A stretch of DNA of 64,000 nt, from positions 434,001 to 498,000 of the forward strand of contig NZ_JZEF01000003.1 in assembly GCF_001013475.1 (NCBI RefSeq). The letters run 5' to 3'. The position numbers and the translations under genes were made by a program. Origin of the DNA: Xanthomonas arboricola pv. juglandis (GTDB taxonomy: Bacteria; Pseudomonadota; Gammaproteobacteria; Xanthomonadales; Xanthomonadaceae). Below, piece after piece: positions 1 to 11,189 of this stretch (position 1 is the stretch's first letter; each line of letters begins with the position of its first letter). The notes under the pieces were generated by a model. The model did no database searches and was not told where the DNA came from. It saw nothing but the letters and a program-made list of their open reading frames with translations.

Positions 1-1
1 G

Positions 2-844
2 TTGCTGGAGCAGCGCTTCCCGCGCACCAGAATCAGCTGGGTCGAGTTTCCAGCCGGCCCGCAGCTGCTGGAAGCCTTGAACGTGGGCAGCATCGACCTG
101 GGCGGTGCGGGTGATATTCCGCCGCTGTTTGCGCAGGCCGCCGGTGCCGATCTGCTGTACGTGGGCTGGGTGCCGCCCACGCCCAAGGCTGAGACGATTC
201 TGGTGCCGGCCAAGAGCACGCTGCGGCGCGTGGCCGACCTCAAGGGCAAGCGGGTGGCCTTCCAGAAGGGTTCCAGCGCGCACAACCTGCTGCTGCGGTT
301 GTTGGCCAAGTCCGGCCTGAGCATGCGCGACATCACGCCGTTGTATCTGTCGCCGGCCAACGCACGTGCGGCATTCGCGGCCGGGCAGGTGGATGCCTGG
401 GCGATCTGGGACCCGTGGTATTCGGCATTGACGCTGGATGGCAGCGCACGCCTGCTCGCCAACGGCGAAGGGCTGGGATTGACCGGCGGGTTCTTTCTGT
501 CCTCGCGGCGTTACGCCACCGCGTGGGGTCCGTTCGTGCAGCAGGTGATGCTGCAGCTCAACCAGGCCGATGGCTTGCTGGAGCGCGACCGCGCCGGCAG
601 CATCAAGGTGCTGGCGCAGGTCAGCGGGCTGTCGCCTGCAGTGGTCGAGCGCACGCTGGCGCATCGCCCGCCGGCCAGCGTGCAACCGCTCAGCGCCGAG
701 GTCATCAAGGCGCAGCAGGCCACTGCCGATCTGTTCTACGCGCAGCGCCTGTTGCCCAAGCGCGTGCTGGTGGCCCCGGCGGTATGGCGGGCGCCCGCGG
801 TTGCCGCGGTGCAAGCGGCAGGCAAGCAGGCGGCGGGCAAGTGA
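2..844 (+). CDS. ssuA: Aliphatic sulfonate ABC transporter, substrate-binding protein (5' truncated by window)
   Basis: This is the mature part of a periplasmic binding protein that captures alkanesulfonates and passes them to the SsuCB permease. About 280 residues are visible. The N-terminus and signal peptide lie upstream of the window. Family signs are the segment LNVGSIDLGGAGDIPPLF near the start, then RRVADLKGKRVAFQKGSS, and AGQVDAWAIWDPW in the middle, all typical of the SsuA/NrtA/ThiY-like fold. The permease and ATPase follow on the same strand, which supports sulfonate rather than nitrate uptake. No monooxygenase gene (ssuD) lies between this gene and ssuC. Taurine or another sulfonate is possible as substrate. 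Confidence 0.9.
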   Translation: MLEQRFPRTRISWVEFPAGPQLLEALNVGSIDLGGAGDIPPLFAQAAGADLLYVGWVPPTPKAETILVPAKSTLRRVADLKGKRVAFQKGSSAHNLLLRLLAKSGLSMRDITPLYLSPANARAAFAAGQVDAWAIWDPWYSALTLDGSARLLANGEGLGLTGGFFLSSRRYATAWGPFVQQVMLQLNQADGLLERDRAGSIKVLAQVSGLSPAVVERTLAHRPPASVQPLSAEVIKAQQATADLFYAQRLLPKRVLVAPAVWRAPAVAAVQAAGKQAAGK

Positions 845-971
845 TGCGTGGAAGCACGAATACACTCGCAAGCAGGAGCGCATGCGCAGGCCGGAACGCA
901 TGCCGAGCATCCGTGAGCGGCCAGGCGCACGTCGTTGTTTCGCTGCATTGCCCAACCAACAAGGCTGCGCG

Positions 972-1766
972 ATGAGTCACCGCGCGCAGCGATTAGGCAA
1001 CGTGCTGGTGCCCTGGCTAGTGCCGCTGGCCTTGCTGGTGGCCTGGCAGGTCGCGGCCTCCGGCGGCTGGCTGCCGCAGCGCATCCTGCCTGCACCGGAT
1101 GCGGTATTGTGTGCCGCAGTGACGTTGGTGCAAACCGGCGAGTTGTGGCAACACCTGGCAATCAGCAGCTGGCGTGCGGCCGTGGGCCTGGCCATCGGCG
1201 GTAGCATCGGGTTTGCGCTGGGCCTGCTCACCGGCGTGTCGCGCGTGGCCGAACGCCTGCTCGACAGCGCCTTGCAGATGCTGCGCAACGTGCCGCATCT
1301 GGCGCTGATTCCGCTGGTGATCCTGTGGTTCGGGATCGACGAGGGCGCCAAGCTGTTTCTGGTGGCGCTGGGCACCTTCTTCCCGATCTATCTCAATACC
1401 TATCACGGCATCCGCAGCGTGGACCCGGCCTTGATCGAGATGGCGCGCAATTACGGCTTGCGCGGCCCGCAGCTGTTTGTCGATGTGTTGTTGCCCGGTG
1501 CGTTGCCGTCGATTCTGGTCGGCTTGCGCTTTGCGTTGGGCCTGATGTGGCTGACCCTGATCGTGGCCGAAACCATTTCCGCCAGTTCCGGCATCGGCTA
1601 TCTGGCCACCAACGCACGCGAGTTTCTGCAGACCGACATCGTGGTGGTGGCCATCGTGCTGTACGCGCTGCTCGGCAAGCTGGCCGATATGGCCGCACGC
1701 GGGCTGGAAGCCTGGTGGCTGGGCTGGCATCCGGCGCAGCAACAGCGAGCGGAGCTGCGCCGATGA
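972..1766 (+). CDS. ssuC: Aliphatic sulfonate ABC transporter, permease
   Basis: This 264-residue inner-membrane protein forms the channel of the sulfonate importer. It has about six hydrophobic segments. The cytoplasmic coupling loop ([25 protein letters not shown], around residues 155-180) carries the EAA-type motif that contacts the ATPase. The ATG at 972 was chosen because the protein then begins with a short charged stretch followed by the first membrane helix ([16 protein letters not shown]). A 127-base spacer separates it from ssuA, which would be the place for ssuD, but no gene is visible there. Its stop overlaps the ssuB start as ATGA. Confidence 0.93.
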   Translation: MSHRAQRLGNVLVPWLVPLALLVAWQVAASGGWLPQRILPAPDAVLCAAVTLVQTGELWQHLAISSWRAAVGLAIGGSIGFALGLLTGVSRVAERLLDSALQMLRNVPHLALIPLVILWFGIDEGAKLFLVALGTFFPIYLNTYHGIRSVDPALIEMARNYGLRGPQLFVDVLLPGALPSILVGLRFALGLMWLTLIVAETISASSGIGYLATNAREFLQTDIVVVAIVLYALLGKLADMAARGLEAWWLGWHPAQQQRAELRR

Positions 1767-2566
1767 GCGGAACAGACGCTGGCCTGCCGCTGACCCTGCG
1801 CGGCATCGGCAAGCGTTATGGCGACAGCGAGGTGTTGCGCGGTATCGACCTGGAGATTGCACCCGGCGCCTGCGTGGCGGTGGTCGGGCGCAGCGGCTGC
1901 GGCAAGAGCACCTTGCTGCGCGTGATCGCCGGGCTGGAAGCGGCCGATACCGGCACCGTCGACAGCGGTCATGCAGCGCTGGCAGCGCAGCGCAATGCGG
2001 TGCGGCTGATGTTCCAGGACGCGCGGTTGTTGCCGTGGAAGCGCGTGATCGACAACGTGGCGCTGGGCCTGGGGCGTGCCGGGCGTGCGCAGGCACGGGC
2101 GGCGCTGGACGCGGTAGGGCTGGGTGCACGCGGTGGCGATTGGCCGGCGGCGCTGTCCGGCGGTCAGCGCCAGCGCGTGGCCCTGGCGCGCGCACTGGTA
2201 CACCGGCCGCGGCTGTTGTTGCTGGACGAACCGCTGGGCGCACTGGATGCGCTGACGCGCATCGAGATGCAGCAGCTGATCGTGCAGTTGTGGCGTCAGT
2301 ACGGCTTCACCCTGGTGCTGGTGACCCACGATGTGGCCGAGGCGAGTGCGCTGGCCGATCGCATCGTGCTGATCGAGCACGGCCAGGTCGGCCTGGATAT
2401 GCCAGTGCCGGTGCCGCATCCGCGTGCCCCCGGCGCGCCGGCCCTGGCGGCAATCCAGGCGCAGGTGCTGTCGCGTCTGCTGGGGGCGTCGCATGTGCCG
2501 GCGTCAGCGGCTGCGGAGAGTCCTGCCGCGGCGCCTGCGTCGCTGCCGCTGCGGCGGATCGTCTAA
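1763..2566 (+). CDS. ssuB: Aliphatic sulfonate ABC transporter, ATP-binding protein
   Basis: This 267-residue ATPase drives the SsuABC importer at the inner face of the membrane. The Walker A motif GRSGCGKST is at residues 42-50, the Q-loop at 85, the signature LSGGQ at 131-135, Walker B LLLLDEP at 151-157 and the switch histidine at 189. The start overlaps the ssuC stop by four bases (ATGA), so the two are probably translationally coupled. The C-terminal tail of about 40 residues is rich in Ala and Pro and carries no recognised domain. The clpB coding region begins about 200 bases further on with its own Shine-Dalgarno, so it is probably a separate unit. Confidence 0.94.
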   Translation: MSGTDAGLPLTLRGIGKRYGDSEVLRGIDLEIAPGACVAVVGRSGCGKSTLLRVIAGLEAADTGTVDSGHAALAAQRNAVRLMFQDARLLPWKRVIDNVALGLGRAGRAQARAALDAVGLGARGGDWPAALSGGQRQRVALARALVHRPRLLLLDEPLGALDALTRIEMQQLIVQLWRQYGFTLVLVTHDVAEASALADRIVLIEHGQVGLDMPVPVPHPRAPGAPALAAIQAQVLSRLLGASHVPASAAAESPAAAPASLPLRRIV

Positions 2567-2764
2567 CGACGTGTCCGTCGGCCCGGGGTGGTCCAGGTCA
2601 GTGGGCGAACCCCCACCGCCCAGCCCAGGCGCCACCGCGTGTGAGCCGGTCCTGCAGCCCCGCATCGGCACCTGCGCAGCCGCCAAACCTTGAAACCCCG
2701 CACGGCAGCCGCATCTGCACGGTATCGTCGGCGTCGCCGGCCACCAGTTCAGAGGATTATCCCC

Positions 2765-5350
<2,586 letters not shown>

Positions 5351-5399
5351 GACGCGGCGCCAATCGTGTGCCGTATCGCTGGCAGTGGTTGAAGCAAGC

Positions 5400-5428
5400 A
5401 ACGGGCACTGCGCAGGCAGTGCCCGTTT
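5400..5428 (+). terminator. Rho-independent terminator after clpB
   Basis: An 11-base perfect stem (5401-5411 with 5416-5426) closes a GCAG loop and runs into TTT. It lies 50 bases past the clpB stop. Confidence 0.8.
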
Positions 5429-5560
5429 GCATGAGAGGGATGGCGCATGCGGCGTATCGTCCGCGCTCACAACACGGCGGCATAAGGTCATCACTGCTGG
5501 TTTGCAGACACGCGTGCAGGGCCGGCTATGGTCGGCACTCCTGTCCGAGCGAGCCGCGCC

Positions 5561-6847
5561 ATGACCGATCCGCAGTGGAAGCCCGAAACCATCGCCGTGC
5601 ACGGCGGCTATCAGCCAGATCCCACCACGCGGGCGGTGGCGGTGCCGATCTACCAGACCGTCGCCTACGCCTTCGACGATACCCAGCATGGCGCGGACCT
5701 GTTCGACCTCAAGGTGCAGGGCAACATCTACAGCCGCATCATGAACCCGACCAACGCCGTGCTGGAGCAGCGCGTGGCTGCACTGGAAGGCGGCATCGGT
5801 GCATTGGCGCTGGCCTCCGGGCAGGCCGCGGTGACCTATGCGATCCAGACCATCGCCGAGGCCGGCGACAACATCGTCTCCTCCAGTGCGTTATATGGCG
5901 GCACCTACAACCTGTTCGCGCATACCTTGCCGCAGTTCGGCATCGGCACGCGCTTTGCCGATTATCGCGATCCGCAGGCGTTTGCCGGCTTGATCGATGA
6001 ACGTACCAAGGCGGTGTTCGTGGAGTCGATCGGCAATCCGCGCGGCAACATCACCGATATCGAGGCCGTGGCCGCGGTGGCGCATGCCCATGGCGTGCCG
6101 CTGATCGTGGACAACACCGTGGCCACGCCGTCGCTGCTGCGGCCGATCGACTTCGGCGCCGACATCGTGGTGCATTCGCTGACCAAGTATCTGGGCGGCC
6201 ATGGCAACAGCATCGGCGGGGCGATCGTGGACAGCGGGCGCTTTCCGTGGGCGGCGCACAAGCAGCGGTTTGCGCGCCTCAACGAGCCGGACGTGAGCTA
6301 TCACGGCGTGGTCTACACCGAAGCGCTGGGCGAGGCGGCGTACATCGGCCGTGCGCGCGTGGTGCCGCTGCGCAATACCGGCGCGGCGCTGTCGCCGTTC
6401 AACGCGTTCCTGATCCTGCAGGGCATCGAAACGCTGCCGTTGCGGATGGAGCGCATCAATGCCAACACGCTGGCGATTGCGACGTATCTGCAGCAGCACC
6501 CGCGGGTTGCCTGGGTCAATTACGCCGCGTTGCCGGATCATCCGGAGCATGCGTTGGCGCAGAAGTACCTGGGCGGGCATGGTTCGGGCGTGCTGACCTT
6601 CGGCCTGCCCGGCGGGCGCGCGGCCGGCGCGCGTTTTCTGGATGCGCTGCAGTTGTTCACGCGGTTGGTGAACATCGGCGATGCAAAGTCGCTGGCAACG
6701 CATCCGGCATCGACCACGCACCGTCAGCTGGGGCCGGCCGAACTGGAACATGCCGGGGTCAGCGAAGACACGGTGCGGCTGTCGATCGGCATCGAGCACA
6801 TCGACGACCTGCTGGCGGATCTGGAGCAGGCGCTGCAGGGGGCGTGA
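5561..6847 (+). CDS. metY: O-acetylhomoserine (thiol)-lyase, Cys/Met metabolism PLP enzyme
   Basis: This PLP enzyme is predicted to join sulfide to O-acetyl- (or O-succinyl-) homoserine to give homocysteine in methionine synthesis. The 428-residue length fits the long O-acetylhomoserine sulfhydrylase branch rather than the roughly 390-residue cystathionine gamma-synthases. The PLP lysine is K209 in VHSLTKYLGGHG. The phosphate-binding stretch ALASGQAA is at 83-90, and the conserved substrate-site segment SLATHPASTTH is near the C-terminus. The ATG at 5561 was preferred because MTDPQWKPETIAVHGG is the family's typical N-terminus. It stands alone between the clpB terminator and a repeat region. 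Direct sulfhydrylation is an inference from family length and motifs. Confidence 0.88.
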   Translation: MTDPQWKPETIAVHGGYQPDPTTRAVAVPIYQTVAYAFDDTQHGADLFDLKVQGNIYSRIMNPTNAVLEQRVAALEGGIGALALASGQAAVTYAIQTIAEAGDNIVSSSALYGGTYNLFAHTLPQFGIGTRFADYRDPQAFAGLIDERTKAVFVESIGNPRGNITDIEAVAAVAHAHGVPLIVDNTVATPSLLRPIDFGADIVVHSLTKYLGGHGNSIGGAIVDSGRFPWAAHKQRFARLNEPDVSYHGVVYTEALGEAAYIGRARVVPLRNTGAALSPFNAFLILQGIETLPLRMERINANTLAIATYLQQHPRVAWVNYAALPDHPEHALAQKYLGGHGSGVLTFGLPGGRAAGARFLDALQLFTRLVNIGDAKSLATHPASTTHRQLGPAELEHAGVSEDTVRLSIGIEHIDDLLADLEQALQGA

Positions 6848-6904
6848 GGTTTGATAGCCGTGACCTGAGCAGGAGTGCGGGAAGGGACGAGCTAGCCCCT
6901 CTCT

Positions 6905-7013
6905 CGTCGGGGCGAGGAGGCACAGCTGGCGCGCCATGGGCGCGCGTGCCTTGGAGCGCCCGCGCCGCAAGCGCGGGCCGGGGCGCGGAGCGGGGGTTGG
7001 GGTGAGGGTACGG
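6905..7013. repeat. 109-base direct repeat, copy 1
   Basis: The copy begins CGTCGGGGCGAGGAGGCACA and ends GGTTGGGGTGAGGGTACGG. It is identical to 7231-7339. The ends resemble the GGGGTGAGGGTACG element often seen between Xanthomonas genes. Confidence 0.9.
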
Positions 7014-7086
7014 CAAAGCAAACTGCCTGTCGGTACTGGCTTCGGTAAAAGCGGCAGCGCGGCCGGGGATCGGCTCTTCGGCTCGG

Positions 7087-7130
7087 CAGACATCCTGTCT
7101 GACTCGCCGTCGCGGCACATCCGTGTGCCG
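7087..7130. repeat. Two adjacent hairpins with a shared TCC core
   Basis: AGACA(TCC)TGTCT lies at 7088-7100, flanked by a further C-G pair. CGGCACA(TCCG)TGTGCCG lies at 7113-7130. The stems differ but both read CA-TCC at the turn, like hairpins at 7392-7412 and 61992-62011. Confidence 0.7.
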
Positions 7131-7230
7131 CTCTCCGCCAATCTCTGGCCACGCTGCCGCCTCGGCACTTCGCTTCCATGATCCGGAAATCTTGAACACG
7201 CCAATGAAGTTCGGCTCGAAGCTTCTCTCC

Positions 7231-7339
7231 CGTCGGGGCGAGGAGGCACAGCTGGCGCGCCATGGGCGCGCGTGCCTTGGAGCGCCCGCGCCGCAAGCGC
7301 GGGCCGGGGCGCGGAGCGGGGGTTGGGGTGAGGGTACGG
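7231..7339. repeat. 109-base direct repeat, copy 2
   Basis: This copy is identical to 6905-7013 over its whole length, which points to recent duplication or gene-conversion-like homogenisation. Confidence 0.9.
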
Positions 7340-7391
7340 GGGCGAAGCCCACTCGCTTGTGCGAGATGACGCTCGGTGGCAGGCATGCGGC

Positions 7392-7412
7392 CATGCCGGC
7401 ATCCCCGGCATG
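7392..7412. repeat. Hairpin with CATCC loop
   Basis: An 8-base stem CATGCCGG/CCGGCATG closes the loop CATCC (7400-7404). Confidence 0.7.
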
Positions 7413-7443
7413 CTGCTTCCATCCATGGCATGAGGCTTCGCTC

Positions 7444-7491
7444 CGTACCCTCATCCGCCCCTTCGGGGCACCTTCTCCCGGTGGGAGAAGG
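7444..7491. repeat. Inverted partner of the GGTGAGGGTACG element
   Basis: It begins CGTACCCTCATCCGCCCC, the reverse complement of the type of end found on the 109-base repeats. It contains the palindromes CCCCTTCGGGG and CTTCTCCCGGTGGGAGAAG. It resembles a REP- or MITE-like intergenic element. Confidence 0.7.
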
Positions 7492-7593
7492 AATCGGCCA
7501 TTCGCCATCCAGACGCGTGGCGACGCGTTGCGCTTGGCCGCCTGCCGCAGACCTCGGAGGCGCCCTGGGCCAATCCTGCTACCATGCGCGCCC

Positions 7594-7790
7594 CTGAGGT
7601 GACTGCCGGAGTTGCGGTGGTTTAAACGGGAATCCGGTGCGCGGGTCGCCTTGGCGAACTGCAATGCCGGAGCTGCCCCCGCAACGGTGGGCGAGGTCAG
7701 ATGCCGCAACACGCCACTGTGCAGTCGCATGGGAAGGCGCGGCATCGGAGGCGCAGGCCTCCACTCGCGAGCCCGGAGACCGGCCTGAGG
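7594..7790 (+). promoter_or_regulatory. Cobalamin riboswitch upstream of btuB
   Basis: The conserved blocks of the adenosylcobalamin riboswitch appear in order: GGGAATCCGGTG near 7628, the B12 box AATGCCGGAGCTGCCCCCGC around 7663-7682, the CCACTG and TGGGAAGGCG blocks around 7714-7739, and GCGAGCCCGGAGACCGGCCT at about 7768-7787. It lies about 130 bases before the btuB ATG. The family's known behaviour is to lower expression of the downstream gene when cobalamin is plentiful. That would control btuB here and perhaps cobT by read-through. Confidence 0.95.
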
Positions 7791-7918
7791 GAGTGACCCG
7801 GCACGCGGTGGGCGTGGCCTTGATCGTCTGGCGCTGCCGCGTTGGACGGCTGGCCCGTTGCTGTCTGCCGCCCCCATTGCCCCCGCGCGGGTAGGCGCGG
7901 TTCCAGGAGCAGCAGTCG

Positions 7919-9796
7919 ATGTCCGTTTCTTCCGTTTTGCCGCGTCGTGCGGTGCTGGCCGCGGGGCTGTCGCTGTGCGTGGCCACCCTGGCCCACGCCG
8001 AGGCCGCCATCGATCTCGACCAGGTCGTGGTCACTGCCTCGCGTACTGCGCAGACCCAGGACCAGACGCTGGCGCCGGTCACCGTGATCGACCGCGCGCA
8101 GATCGAGCGTCGCCAGGTGAATTCGCTGCAGGACCTGCTGCGTGGCGAAGCCGGGGTGGCGCTGGCCAACAACGGCGGCCCGGGCAAGCCGACCTCGCTG
8201 TTCCTGCGCGGCACCGAGTCCGACCAGGTGGTGGTGCTGATCGATGGCGTGCGCATCGGCTCGGCCACCTCGGGCGGGGCGGCGCTGCAGGATCTGCCGA
8301 TCGAGCAGATCGAGCGCATCGAAATCGTGCGTGGTCCGTTCTCCAGCCTGTACGGTTCCGAGGCGCTGGGCGGGGTGATCCAGATCTTTACCCGGCGCCC
8401 GCAAGGCCGCTTCGTGCCCACCTTCAGCGCGGCGGCCGGCAGCGACAATGCGCGCCGCTATAGCGCGGGCCTGGCCGGGCGCAGCGAAGGCGATCTGAGC
8501 GAAAGCGGCGGCTGGTATTCGGCCAACGCGGTGCATGACGAAACCGATGGCATCAACGCGTATCTGGACACCAGCTCCAGCGACTACGACCCGGATCGCG
8601 ATGGCTACCGCAACGATTCGCTGAGCGTGCAGGGCGGCTGGCGCTTCAATCGCCAGTGGGACGCCGACGTGCATGCCTTGCGCGCGCAAAGCCGCAACGA
8701 ATACGACGGCTCGGCCTTCGGCGGCAACCTGTCCAAGGGCGTGCAGCAGGCGGTCGGTGGCCGTGTGCGTTACGCGCCTACCGATGCGGTCAAGCTCACT
8801 GCCAGCGTCGGCAGCAGTTCCGACTTCAGCGATGCGTATTACGACGGTGCCTATCTGTCCACCTACGACACCCGCCGCAAGCAGGGCGCGTTGCAGGCCG
8901 ATATCGCTGCCGGCGCGGGCCTGTTCACGGTCGGCTTCGACTGGCAGCGCGACGCCATCGCCAGCAGCGACAATTACGATGCCGACAGCCGCATCGACCG
9001 CGCCGCATTCGCGCAGTGGCAACAGAGCTTCGGTGCGCAGTCCTTGCAGGCCAGCCTGCGTCGCAACGACAACAGCCAGTTCGGCGGCAAGACCACCGGC
9101 AGCCTGCTGTGGGGCTGGGATGTTGCCGAGCATCTGCGCCTGACCGCCAGCTACGGCACCGCGTTCAAGGCACCGACCTTCAACGAGTTGTATTACCCCG
9201 ATTTCGGCAATCCGTTGCTGGGGCCGGAGACCTCCAGGAGCGCCGAGCTCGGCCTGCGCGGCAGCTACGGCTGGGGCACCTGGACGTTGAGCGCGTTCCA
9301 GACCCGCATCGACGACCTGATCGCCTACGACGCGTCGTTGGTGGATGCGGCGCATCCGTTCGGGCAGCCGAACAATATCGATCAGGCGCGCATCCGCGGC
9401 GTGGAAGCCGGCTACGACACCCAGCTGGCCGGCTGGACCGTGCGCAGCGCCTTGACCTGGCTGCAGCCGCAGGCCGATGGCGAGGTCAACAACGGCAACT
9501 GGTTGCCGCGGCGCGCGCGGCAGAGCGGGCGCATCGATGCGGACCGCAGCTTCGGTGCATTCGGCGTCGGCGGGAGCCTGTTCGGGTCCGGCAAGCGCTT
9601 CGACGATCTGGCCAACACCGAGCGCCTAGCCGGTTACGGGTTGCTGGATCTGCGCGTGAGCTATGCCGTGACTGCGGACTGGAAGGTATCGCTCACCGCC
9701 AACAACGTGTTCGATCGCCAGTACGAAACCGCACGCTGGTATGCGCAGCCGGGGCGCAATTATCTGCTGACGTTGCGTTATCAGGCCGCGCAGTAG
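7919..9796 (+). CDS. btuB: TonB-dependent vitamin B12 outer-membrane receptor BtuB
   Basis: BtuB is an outer-membrane beta-barrel that imports cobalamin using TonB energy. The protein is 625 residues. A signal peptide ends near residue 27 (LAHA), followed by a TonB-box-like stretch DLDQVVVTAS at 32-41. The plug domain contains the LFLRGTESDQVVVLIDGVRIG and IVRGPFSSLYGSEALGGVIQIFT motifs, and the barrel ends in an aromatic/hydrophobic strand (YLLTLRYQAAQ). The assignment to B12 rests on the cobalamin riboswitch directly upstream and cob genes downstream. An AGGAGCAG stretch precedes the ATG. It is probably the first gene of what was once a longer cobalamin operon. Confidence 0.94.
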   Translation: MSVSSVLPRRAVLAAGLSLCVATLAHAEAAIDLDQVVVTASRTAQTQDQTLAPVTVIDRAQIERRQVNSLQDLLRGEAGVALANNGGPGKPTSLFLRGTESDQVVVLIDGVRIGSATSGGAALQDLPIEQIERIEIVRGPFSSLYGSEALGGVIQIFTRRPQGRFVPTFSAAAGSDNARRYSAGLAGRSEGDLSESGGWYSANAVHDETDGINAYLDTSSSDYDPDRDGYRNDSLSVQGGWRFNRQWDADVHALRAQSRNEYDGSAFGGNLSKGVQQAVGGRVRYAPTDAVKLTASVGSSSDFSDAYYDGAYLSTYDTRRKQGALQADIAAGAGLFTVGFDWQRDAIASSDNYDADSRIDRAAFAQWQQSFGAQSLQASLRRNDNSQFGGKTTGSLLWGWDVAEHLRLTASYGTAFKAPTFNELYYPDFGNPLLGPETSRSAELGLRGSYGWGTWTLSAFQTRIDDLIAYDASLVDAAHPFGQPNNIDQARIRGVEAGYDTQLAGWTVRSALTWLQPQADGEVNNGNWLPRRARQSGRIDADRSFGAFGVGGSLFGSGKRFDDLANTERLAGYGLLDLRVSYAVTADWKVSLTANNVFDRQYETARWYAQPGRNYLLTLRYQAAQ

Positions 9797-9807
9797 GCGC
9801 GGCTGTT

Positions 9808-9995
9808 GCGCCGGGCATGCGCACTGTGAGGTGAGCGCGCAACGAAGTGGGGCAGGGCGTCGTGCCGCTGGGCGAACTCACGCCTCGATTTGTCGACAGG
9901 CCGGCCGGCTGCACCAGGCATTGGCGCTACAGTGCGAGCGTGTGGTGCTGGTGGTGGCAGGTTTGCCGATGGTTCTGACGGGAGAGGCGGTGTGA
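9808..9995 (+). pseudogene. cobU: Remnant of cobU/cobP (adenosylcobinamide kinase/guanylyltransferase), C-terminal end only
   Basis: Reading from 9841 gives [20 protein letters not shown], and after a frame change near 9893-9903 gives [20 protein letters not shown] followed by [10 protein letters not shown] and a stop at 9993-9995. Together this is the recognisable C-terminus of bifunctional CobU/CobP. The SNEVG motif is split by four extra bases (GTG AGC, then GCGC, then AAC GAA). The N-terminal kinase half, including the P-loop, is absent, and the btuB stop is only 12 bases before the remnant. This indicates a large deletion between btuB and cobU followed by decay. The remnant ends inside the start of cobT. 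Confidence 0.85.
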
Positions 9996-11038
9996 CAAGC
10001 GATTGGATCCATGGTGCCTGTGCGGTGCCGGACGCGCGCGTGCGCGCGGCTGCGCTGGCGCGGCAGGAGCAACTGACCAAGCCGCACGGCGCGCTGGGCC
10101 GGCTGGAACAGCTGGCGGTGCAGCTGGCGGCCTGGCAGCGCAACGAGCACCCCACCGTGCAGCGGGTCTGGATCGCGGTGTATGCCGCCGACCACGGCGT
10201 CGCCGCCGAGGGCATGTCTGCGTTTCCGCAGGCGGTCACTGGCGAGATGGTGCGCAATTTCGCCCGCGGTGGCGCCGCCATTGCGGTGCTGGCACGCGAG
10301 CTCGGCGCGCGCCTGGAAGTGGTCAATCTGGGCGTGGTCAACGACCCGGGTGAGTTGCCGCGGGTGCGGCGTGCCTGGATCGCCCCGGCCAGTGCCAACA
10401 TCTGCGAGCAGCCGGCGATGAGCTCCACCCAGTTGCGCGACGCGCTTGCCGCGGGCGCCGAAAGCGTTGCCCAGGCGAAAAGTTGCGACACGCAGCTGTT
10501 TGTCGGCGGCGAAATGGGCATCGGCAACACCACCTCGGCCGCGGCGTTGGGCTGCGCGCTGCTGTCGCAGTTTCCGCAGGCGATGGCCGGCGCCGGCACC
10601 GGGCTGGATGCCGAGGGCATCGCCCACAAGGCCACCGTGATCACCCGTGCGCTGGCCCTGCATGCCGATGCTGCGACTCCGCTGGAGCGGTTGCGCCGGC
10701 TGGGCGGTTTCGAGATCGCCGCGCTGGTCGGTGCCTACATCGCCGCTGCGCAGGCCGGGATTCCGGTGCTGGTGGATGGCTTCATCAGCACCGCTGCAGC
10801 GCTGGTCGCCACCCATCTCAATGGCGGCGTGCGCGAATGGCTGTTGTTCGGGCATCGCTCGCAGGAGCGCGGCCACGCTGCCTTGCTGCGCGCACTGGAT
10901 GCCGAGCCGTTGCTGCAACTGGACCTGCGCTTGGGCGAGGCCAGCGGCGCAGCGGTGGCGATTCCGCTGCTGCGTCACGCCTGCGCCTTGCACAACGGCA
11001 TGGCCACCTTTGCCGAAGCCGGCGTGTCCGACGCATGA
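9992..11038 (+). CDS. cobT: Nicotinate-nucleotide--dimethylbenzimidazole phosphoribosyltransferase
   Basis: CobT makes alpha-ribazole 5'-phosphate from dimethylbenzimidazole and nicotinate mononucleotide for the lower ligand of cobalamin. The GTG at 9992 was chosen because GGGAGAGG lies 5-12 bases upstream and the resulting 348-residue product has the usual length. An in-frame ATG further upstream would run through the cobU remnant. Conserved CobT features are AADHGV at 65-70, [12 protein letters not shown] at 172-183, [12 protein letters not shown] in the C-terminal half, and the terminal FAEAGVSDA with the catalytic-type glutamate. The frame is intact, although the genes on both sides (cobU and cobC) are ruined. 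Whether it still has a purpose is unclear. Confidence 0.94.
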   Translation: MTSDWIHGACAVPDARVRAAALARQEQLTKPHGALGRLEQLAVQLAAWQRNEHPTVQRVWIAVYAADHGVAAEGMSAFPQAVTGEMVRNFARGGAAIAVLARELGARLEVVNLGVVNDPGELPRVRRAWIAPASANICEQPAMSSTQLRDALAAGAESVAQAKSCDTQLFVGGEMGIGNTTSAAALGCALLSQFPQAMAGAGTGLDAEGIAHKATVITRALALHADAATPLERLRRLGGFEIAALVGAYIAAAQAGIPVLVDGFISTAAALVATHLNGGVREWLLFGHRSQERGHAALLRALDAEPLLQLDLRLGEASGAAVAIPLLRHACALHNGMATFAEAGVSDA

Positions 11039-11189
11039 GTGTGCAGATCAGCTTGCTGCGGCACGGCGACACCGGCCAGCGCAGCGACCGCGGTCAGCTC
11101 GACGACCCGCTCGCTTAACTGGCTGGCAGCAACTGCGCGCGGCCACCACGGACGGCGCATGGGACGCGGTGGTGGCCTCGACGCTGTAA
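11035..11189 (+). pseudogene. cobC: Remnant of cobC (alpha-ribazole phosphatase)
   Basis: The ATG at 11035 overlaps the cobT stop as ATGA. It opens [20 protein letters not shown], the RHG phosphohistidine motif of a histidine-phosphatase-family enzyme, and stops after QLDDPLA at 11118. The continuation WQQLRAATTDGAWDAVVAST follows in another frame and ends with a stop at 11187. There is thus one frameshift near 11113-11122 and a nonsense codon where homologues continue LQRC. Nothing recognisable of the remaining roughly 150 residues is seen before the AraC-type gene. Confidence 0.85.

Larger units (their letters stand above)
6848..7593. other. Gene-free spacer with dispersed repeats before the cobalamin riboswitch
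   Basis: About 750 bases hold no convincing gene. The open frames here are carried by repeated, very GC-rich DNA. The content is two identical 109-base direct repeats, an inverted related element and at least three short hairpins, listed separately. The btuB leader begins at about 7594. Confidence 0.7.

Noticed and set aside
6848..7593. Insertion sequence carrying the 109-base repeats
   Set aside because: No transposase frame or target-site duplication was found; the elements are too short.
6936..7602. Several open frames through the metY-btuB spacer
   Set aside because: They are carried by identical repeats and hairpins, and their peptides show only repeat-derived Arg/Pro/Ala-rich sequence.
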